A stretch of DNA of 10,453 bases from M3007 sp964589365 (GTDB taxonomy: Bacteria > Bacteroidota > Bacteroidia > Chitinophagales > Saprospiraceae), in the NCBI GenBank assembly GCA_964589365.1, contig CAZPTQ010000177.1, forward strand, positions 1-10,453. Direction: 5' to 3'. Below, piece by piece: positions 6,404-10,453 of this stretch (positions are counted from its first letter, which is position 1; each line of letters starts with the position of its first letter). A program made the translations under genes and the position numbers. The notes beneath the pieces were generated by a model that ran no database searches, was not told the origin of the DNA, and saw only the letters and a program-made list of their open reading frames with translations.

Positions 6404-9298
6404 ATGAAAAATATTTGGAAAATAGCCCTTGCGGGTGTGGTACTGCTGTGCGTGGTAGCCACAACTGCTTGTGTCACCACCAAAAAGAAAGGACAAGAGA
6501 CAAGCAAAACCAAACGGTTTTACCACTCCTTTACCAACAAATACAACTATTGGTTCAATGCTGACGAACTCTTCCGGCTCACCACAACCAAGCTTGAAGA
6601 GCAGCATGTTGACAACTACAGCCAAATTCTTGAAATATATCCATACGCCGCCGCTGAGCCAAGCGGCGTGAGAGCCGAATTGGATAATATTATCCTTAAA
6701 TCCGCAAAAGGCATATCGCTCCACCGACCAGGCCGCTGGACGGACGACAACTATGGCCTCATGGGGAAAGCACAATTCCTCAAACGAGATTACGAGACGG
6801 CAGAAGCTACCTATAAATTTATACGAGAAGAGCAGGATCCGCGCAGATCATCTAAATCCAAAATAAAGAGCAGTAAGTCCTCTAAGCAAAAAATTTCTGA
6901 AAAAAAGAAAGCCGCTGCTAAAAAAAAGAAAGCGGCCGCAGAAAAAAGGAAGAAAGCGGCCGCAGAAAAAAAGAAGAAAGCGGCCGCAGCGAAAAAGGCC
7001 CGTTCAAAAAACAAAAAGAAAAAATCTGCCGAGAAAGAGAAAGTAGAGACTAAAACCACCACAACACCCACAGCAGTCCCCAAAGACAGCGAAGAAATCA
7101 CCGTAAAGACGGACAATCCATACAACCAACCATTTGGCCGTACACATGATTTCCCGTCTTCAATGGTGTGGTATGGGCGTACCCTCACCGAGCGGGACAA
7201 ATATGAAGAGGCAGAATTTCTTTTCCGCGAACTTTGGGAAGATCGAAACTTTCCCCCAAACAGGCAGGATGATCTCGCTACGGCGGAGGCTTATCTTTTC
7301 ATCAAACAAAAACAGTACGGTAAAGCCATCGCCCCGCTTTCAAAAGCCATTGAACTGAGCGACAGTAAACAGGAACGTGCACGCTTGTCTTTTATCCTGG
7401 CCCAACTGTACGAACGTGCAGGGCAACTTGAGCAAGCATACGCCGCCTACGATAAAGTGCTCCGAAATGGTCCAAAGTATGAAATGGAGTTCAACGCCCG
7501 CCTAAAACAAACTTCGGCAGGCTGGGCTAATAGCAAGATTGACGCCGAATCGGCCCTGAAAACCTACGACCGAATGCTCAACGATGACAAAAACCTTGAG
7601 TACCGAGACCAGATTTATTTTAGCATGGCTGACATTGCCCTCCACGACGGGCAAAAGACAAAAGGGATCGAATATTTGCGCAAGTCATTGGCTTTCAATA
7701 CTAATAACACAGCACAACGAGCCGAAACCTACCTCAAACTTGCCGATCTTTATTTTGAAGACGAGCAATTTGTACAAGCAAAGGCTTATTACGACAGCAC
7801 AATCACCGTTTTGCCCATAGAAGATGCACGATACAAACGTGCTTCGGACTATGCCAATAACCTAAAGGACATTGCCCGACTCATTCAAACCATTGAAGCC
7901 AACGACAGCATCGTACGCGTTTTTCGTATGTCAGACGCCGAGCGCAAAGAACTCGCAAAGACGATTAGAAAGCAGCGAGAAGAAGCACAGGCTGCAGCCA
8001 TATTAGCCGGTGCTAAGGATCCCGCTGCGACAGGCCCAACTAAAGCGCCAACGCCAACAGCCGGGAACAAGCCCTCTTCCTTTTATTTTTACAATGAAAA
8101 TTTCTTAAAAAAAGGACGGAAGGACTTTGCCCGTAATTGGGGAGACCGAAAACTTGACGACAATTGGCGGCGTAGCAACCGCTTAGTTGCGGGAGGTATT
8201 GATGATGCGGCTGGGGGGGATAGCAGCCGCAATAATGTCGTAGCGGATGCCGATCTCAAAGACATATTTTCCAATATCCCCACATCCGAGGCTGAACTTT
8301 CGGTGATTCATTTGGCTACCTATGAAGCCATGTACCAACTGGGAATCCTTTACCGCGACCGCTTGCAGAATAACCGCCGTTGTACGGGTACACTTGAGGA
8401 TATGCAAGCCCGATACCCAGATACGGCCCGTTATGAAAAAGAAACCTGGTACTACTGCTATCTTGCTTTTACTGACCTCAGCAACCGTGAGCGGGCACAG
8501 TTTTACTACGATAAGTTGGTAGAAAAGTACCCCAAAAGCGCATACGCGCGTACGCTCACAGACCCCAATTTCCTCAATGCTACCAAAGAGCGTGAGCGCG
8601 AGCTCAACAGGTACTACCAAGAAACGTATACCCTTTTCCAAAAGGGGGGCTACAAAGAGGCTTTCGACCGATGTGAAGAAGCCCCTCAGAAATACGGTTC
8701 TCAGAATCCGCTTGTAGCCAAATTTGCCTTGTTGAGCGCACTTTGCACAGGCAACCTTAGTGGGAATGAAGCGTATTGTGCGGCACTCGGCGAGGTGATA
8801 AAACAATATCCCGAAAGCCCGGAAGCCACCCGTGCCAAAGAAATCGCCCGCCTGCTTGCCTGTAAAGGCTTTGAAGTGGAAGAAAAGAAAAAACCGGGAA
8901 CACCGATTGATGAAGGCTTTACCAAAGAAGACGACAAACTTCACTATTTTATAGTAGCCCTATCGGGAGAAGAAGTTCGCCTGGACGATGTGAAAGCTGC
9001 CGTGTCGGACTATAATAGCGAACATCACAAAGCCGAACAACTGCGAATATCCAACATTTTCCTTGGCACCGATACGAACACGCCCATCGTAGTCATCCGT
9101 AAATTCGATACCAAGGAACAAGCGATGCGCTATTACAACGAGGTCAAAAACCAAAAAGACTTTTTGGGCGAAACCGCCAAGAAAACCTACAACAAAGAAC
9201 TGTTCGCTGTGACACAGGAAAATTACCGCCGCATTTTGAAGAACAAGACCCTTGATCGTTACAGGGAGTTTTTTGAGGAAAACTACTTAAAAAAATAA
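6404..9298 (+). CDS. porW: T9SS / gliding TPR lipoprotein PorW (SprE)
   Basis: PorW (SprE in gliding Flavobacterium) is a TPR lipoprotein required for T9SS secretion, facing the periplasm and thought to couple the translocon to other machine parts. The chosen ATG gives 964 residues and the signal MKNIWKIALAGVVLLCVV with a lipid cysteine at 23 (Ala-Thr-Thr-Ala-Cys, an atypical -3 residue). Family marks are RFYHSFTNKYNYWFNADELF (38-57), ILEIYPYA near 75-82, and RWTDDNYGLMGKAQFLKRDY (111-130) opening the TPRs. A lysine/alanine-rich insert (149-215) interrupts the first repeats, and TPRs resume at about 250-475. A charged, proline-rich linker (about 495-559) precedes the signature FYFYN...NWGDRKLDDNWRRSNR (560-593). 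A second helical repeat block covers about 630-830. The C-terminal domain (845-964) starts KLHYFIVAL and ends LDRYREFFEENYLKK. Family members vary widely in length; this one is near the long end because of the insert and linker. Neighbouring porU and porV support the call. Confidence 0.9.
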   Translation: MKNIWKIALAGVVLLCVVATTACVTTKKKGQETSKTKRFYHSFTNKYNYWFNADELFRLTTTKLEEQHVDNYSQILEIYPYAAAEPSGVRAELDNIILKSAKGISLHRPGRWTDDNYGLMGKAQFLKRDYETAEATYKFIREEQDPRRSSKSKIKSSKSSKQKISEKKKAAAKKKKAAAEKRKKAAAEKKKKAAAAKKARSKNKKKKSAEKEKVETKTTTTPTAVPKDSEEITVKTDNPYNQPFGRTHDFPSSMVWYGRTLTERDKYEEAEFLFRELWEDRNFPPNRQDDLATAEAYLFIKQKQYGKAIAPLSKAIELSDSKQERARLSFILAQLYERAGQLEQAYAAYDKVLRNGPKYEMEFNARLKQTSAGWANSKIDAESALKTYDRMLNDDKNLEYRDQIYFSMADIALHDGQKTKGIEYLRKSLAFNTNNTAQRAETYLKLADLYFEDEQFVQAKAYYDSTITVLPIEDARYKRASDYANNLKDIARLIQTIEANDSIVRVFRMSDAERKELAKTIRKQREEAQAAAILAGAKDPAATGPTKAPTPTAGNKPSSFYFYNENFLKKGRKDFARNWGDRKLDDNWRRSNRLVAGGIDDAAGGDSSRNNVVADADLKDIFSNIPTSEAELSVIHLATYEAMYQLGILYRDRLQNNRRCTGTLEDMQARYPDTARYEKETWYYCYLAFTDLSNRERAQFYYDKLVEKYPKSAYARTLTDPNFLNATKERERELNRYYQETYTLFQKGGYKEAFDRCEEAPQKYGSQNPLVAKFALLSALCTGNLSGNEAYCAALGEVIKQYPESPEATRAKEIARLLACKGFEVEEKKKPGTPIDEGFTKEDDKLHYFIVALSGEEVRLDDVKAAVSDYNSEHHKAEQLRISNIFLGTDTNTPIVVIRKFDTKEQAMRYYNEVKNQKDFLGETAKKTYNKELFAVTQENYRRILKNKTLDRYREFFEENYLKK
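6932..7003 (+). repeat. In-frame 24-bp tandem repeat with GCGGCCGC cores
   Basis: Three consecutive 24-nt units begin with GCGGCCGC at 6932, 6956 and 6980. The first two differ by a single base and the third has diverged at its 3' end. They encode the octapeptides AAAEKRKK, AAAEKKKK and AAAAKKAR (residues 177-200 of PorW/SprE). A more degenerate unit, GCCGCTGCT followed by lysine codons, precedes them at 6911. The period is a multiple of three, so gain or loss of units keeps the frame. An eight-A run at 6920-6927 next to it could cause slippage or sequencing error. Confidence 0.9.
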
Positions 9299-9319
9299 AA
9301 ACAACGCTATCTGATGCAC

Positions 9320-9359
9320 ATCGGGGCACTGGGTTTTGAACCTTGTGCCTCGATTTTTT
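9320..9359 (+). terminator. Strong intrinsic terminator of porW/sprE
   Basis: A 16-position stem runs from 9320-9335 to 9339-9354 around a 3-nt loop (TTG). It contains ATCG/CGAT, GGCAC/GTGCC and GGTT/AACC blocks with two G-T pairs and one T-T mismatch. It is followed directly by a T-run (9354-9359). The hairpin begins 21 nt after the porW/sprE stop and its T-run ends 13 nt before the truA ATG, so truA should have its own promoter or depend on read-through. Confidence 0.9.
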
Positions 9360-9372
9360 ATATCTACTCATA

Positions 9373-10107
9373 ATGGCAAAATTCAAACTGACCCTCGAAT
9401 ACGACGGTTCACGCTATGCTGGTTGGCAACTCCAAAAAAACGAACGCACGATACAGGGAGAGCTCCTTCAGGTAGCAGCCAAAATATTTGAAAACCAGCC
9501 GGTTGAAATCTATGGAGCAGGCAGAACAGATGCCGGTGTGCATGCCCGTGGGCAAGTAGCGCATCTGGAGCTCGCCGATACGCGCCTTTCTCCTGAGCAA
9601 ATCAAGATACGCTTTAACGACGAACTTGGTCATGCCATTAATATCCTATCTGTAGAAAAAGCCCACCCAAAATTCCATGCCCGGCATGATGCCCGAAGCC
9701 GGAGTTATACCTACCAAATCTCAAAAAGGCGGGATGCATTTGGCAAAAAGTATGTCTGGTGGGTACGTGATGTGCTTAACCTTGGCGCCATGCGCGACGC
9801 GGCAGCCCGCCTTGAAGGCTTTCATGATTTCCGTTCGTTTGGTGCCATCGAAAAAGAAGGACAAAGCACCCTTGTAGATCTTGACCGCGTGGAAATTAAG
9901 GAGGATGGCGATCGAATCTACATTCACATTACTGGCTCCCATTTTCTTTGGAAAATGGTACGCCGTATGGTGGGGGTATTGGTAGAGGTTGGGCGGGGCA
10001 TGATGACCGGGCAAGATGTCGAAGCGTTTTTAAAGACAAATTCCCGGGAGCCGGCGCGCTATACCGCTCCACCCAGCGGTTTGTTTTTAGAAAGGGTAGA
10101 TTATTGA
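9373..10107 (+). CDS. truA: tRNA pseudouridine(38-40) synthase TruA
   Basis: TruA converts uridines 38-40 of the anticodon stem-loop of many tRNAs to pseudouridine, in the cytoplasm and without cofactor. From the ATG at 9373 the product has 244 residues, typical for the family in this phylum, and starts MAKFKLTLEYDGSRYAGWQ as expected. An upstream TTG at 9343 lies inside the preceding terminator and was rejected. Visible family motifs are the catalytic GAGRTDAGVHARGQVAH with Asp53, FHARHDARSRSYTYQI with the conserved Tyr112, FRSFGA at 153-158, and GSHFLWKMVRRMVGVLVEVG (188-207) near the C-terminus. It ends TAPPSGLFLERVDY, a standard TruA end. No Shine-Dalgarno sequence is visible and the leader can be only a few bases if transcription starts after the terminator. 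A weak TTTTG (9334-9338), 20 nt, TATATCTA (9359-9366) could serve as promoter. It is a housekeeping neighbour with no obvious link to secretion. Confidence 0.97.
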   Translation: MAKFKLTLEYDGSRYAGWQLQKNERTIQGELLQVAAKIFENQPVEIYGAGRTDAGVHARGQVAHLELADTRLSPEQIKIRFNDELGHAINILSVEKAHPKFHARHDARSRSYTYQISKRRDAFGKKYVWWVRDVLNLGAMRDAAARLEGFHDFRSFGAIEKEGQSTLVDLDRVEIKEDGDRIYIHITGSHFLWKMVRRMVGVLVEVGRGMMTGQDVEAFLKTNSREPARYTAPPSGLFLERVDY

Positions 10108-10122
10108 ACAAACCTGATTAAT

Positions 10123-10160
10123 AAAAAAGCCCCCGCTCCGAATAATTTCGGTGCGAGGGC
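10123..10160 (-). terminator. Intrinsic terminator of the right-edge gene
   Basis: The hairpin spans 10129-10160: GCCC/GGGC, CGC/GCG and CCGAA/TTCGG blocks with C-A and T-T mismatches and a TAAT loop. Six A at 10123-10128 become a T-run on the minus strand, so it works as a terminator for the minus-strand gene ending at 10184. It has no T-run on the plus strand but lies 21 nt after the truA stop, where it may still protect the truA 3' end between convergent genes. Confidence 0.85.
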
Positions 10161-10183
10161 CTGAGTAAAGAAGCAATATTTGG

Positions 10184-10429
10184 TTAGAAATGTGCTTCTA
10201 AAGCCGTTTTTGAGCTGTATTGCAGGATGTTTTGCAGCACAGTGGGTGAAGGGTTGAACCGAACCTTGGGGAGCTGTGCCTTTGCAAACAACAGGATGTT
10301 AAAATCAGCAGAGATTTCAGCGTCATCTTCTATCAAATGCGCCATTTCAACTGCGTCCCCAGCGGATAGTTCGCGGTACAGAAATTGTACCATTTGTGCA
10401 TCGTATGTGTAGGTTTCTTCCATAGGCAT
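10184..10429 (-). CDS. Small conserved-looking protein of unknown function
   Basis: The 81-residue product is acidic, has no signal peptide or membrane segment, and looks all-helical. Two ATG codons, at 10429 and 10423, could start it. The frame also stays open to the window edge (in-frame IYKPKYGK upstream), so a longer, 5'-truncated gene is not excluded. The pattern FLYRELSAGDAVEMAHLIED (16-35), then a helix containing AKAQLPKV, then NPSPTVLQNILQYS (59-72) resembles, from memory, a group of short Bacteroidota hypothetical proteins. Those have a Y-Y/L-E-L-S-x-x-E helix and an 'SPSPxTxxxILxYS' tail, reminiscent of the N-terminal helices of anti-sigma factors. There are no zinc-binding residues, and I assign no function. 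It is convergent with truA and followed by a strong terminator, which supports a real gene. Confidence 0.75.
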   Translation of the reverse strand: MPMEETYTYDAQMVQFLYRELSAGDAVEMAHLIEDDAEISADFNILLFAKAQLPKVRFNPSPTVLQNILQYSSKTALEAHF

Positions 10430-10453
10430 TTTGCCGTACTTTGGCTTGTAAAT

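Noticed and set aside
6182..6775. 197-residue minus-strand frame across the lipoprotein-porW junction
   Set aside because: It crosses a terminator and two well-supported plus-strand genes, and its product is cysteine/tryptophan-rich and unlike a natural protein.
6920..6927. Possible programmed frameshift at the eight-A run in porW/sprE
   Set aside because: The zero frame continues intact for another 790 codons with clear family motifs on both sides, so no shift is needed.
6811..7200. Minus-strand frame with poly-Phe/Ala stretches, superficially membrane-like
   Set aside because: It is the complement of the AAA/AAG and GCC/GCG codons in the lysine/alanine-rich insert, so the hydrophobicity is an artefact.
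8183..8944. 253-residue open frame on the minus strand inside porW/sprE
   Set aside because: It lies wholly antisense to a well-supported gene. Its composition, rich in Phe, Val, Gly and Cys, is what the complement of Lys/Glu-rich coding sequence gives, and it matches no family I know.

Overview
The window looks like a chromosomal segment of a Bacteroidota bacterium. The lineage call rests on gene content: three recognisable components of the type IX secretion system (T9SS), which is confined to the Bacteroidetes/FCB group, plus the near absence of Shine-Dalgarno sequences. A Saprospirales/Chitinophagales-like member is my guess, not something shown by the sequence. I see no phage, plasmid, IS element, CRISPR array, tRNA or rRNA.

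Layout. 1-205 holds an unresolved left edge, a 62-nt palindromic repeat and a strong intrinsic terminator. The minus strand then carries porU (5413 to 1550, the T9SS sortase, a C25-family cysteine protease) followed by porV (1411 to 206, the outer-membrane shuttle/channel partner); a second, degenerate copy of the palindromic repeat lies between them. Divergently, on the plus strand, come an unnamed small lipoprotein (5512-6261) and a 964-residue TPR lipoprotein of the PorW/SprE family (6404-9298), separated by an intrinsic terminator. A second strong terminator ends porW/sprE, and truA (tRNA pseudouridine synthase, 9373-10107) follows closely. The right edge holds a small minus-strand gene of unknown function that ends at a terminator converging on truA.

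How the genes fit together. In the T9SS, cargo with a conserved C-terminal domain crosses the outer membrane through the Sov/SprA translocon. PorV collects it there and delivers it to PorU, which removes the sorting domain and attaches the protein to the surface. PorW/SprE is a periplasm-facing lipoprotein needed for the same pathway, thought to link translocon and motor/ring parts. The window is therefore a T9SS locus. The uncharacterised lipoprotein between porU and porW/sprE is the best candidate for an undescribed accessory part, on neighbourhood evidence only. truA and the right-edge gene look like unrelated neighbours.

Start codons were moved from the longest possible open frame in four cases: porU (ATG 5413, not TTG 5419), lipoprotein (GTG 5512, not TTG 5470), porW/sprE (ATG 6404, not TTG 6371) and truA (ATG 9373, not TTG 9343). 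In the three secreted proteins this gives a normal signal peptide, and in truA the normal family N-terminus.
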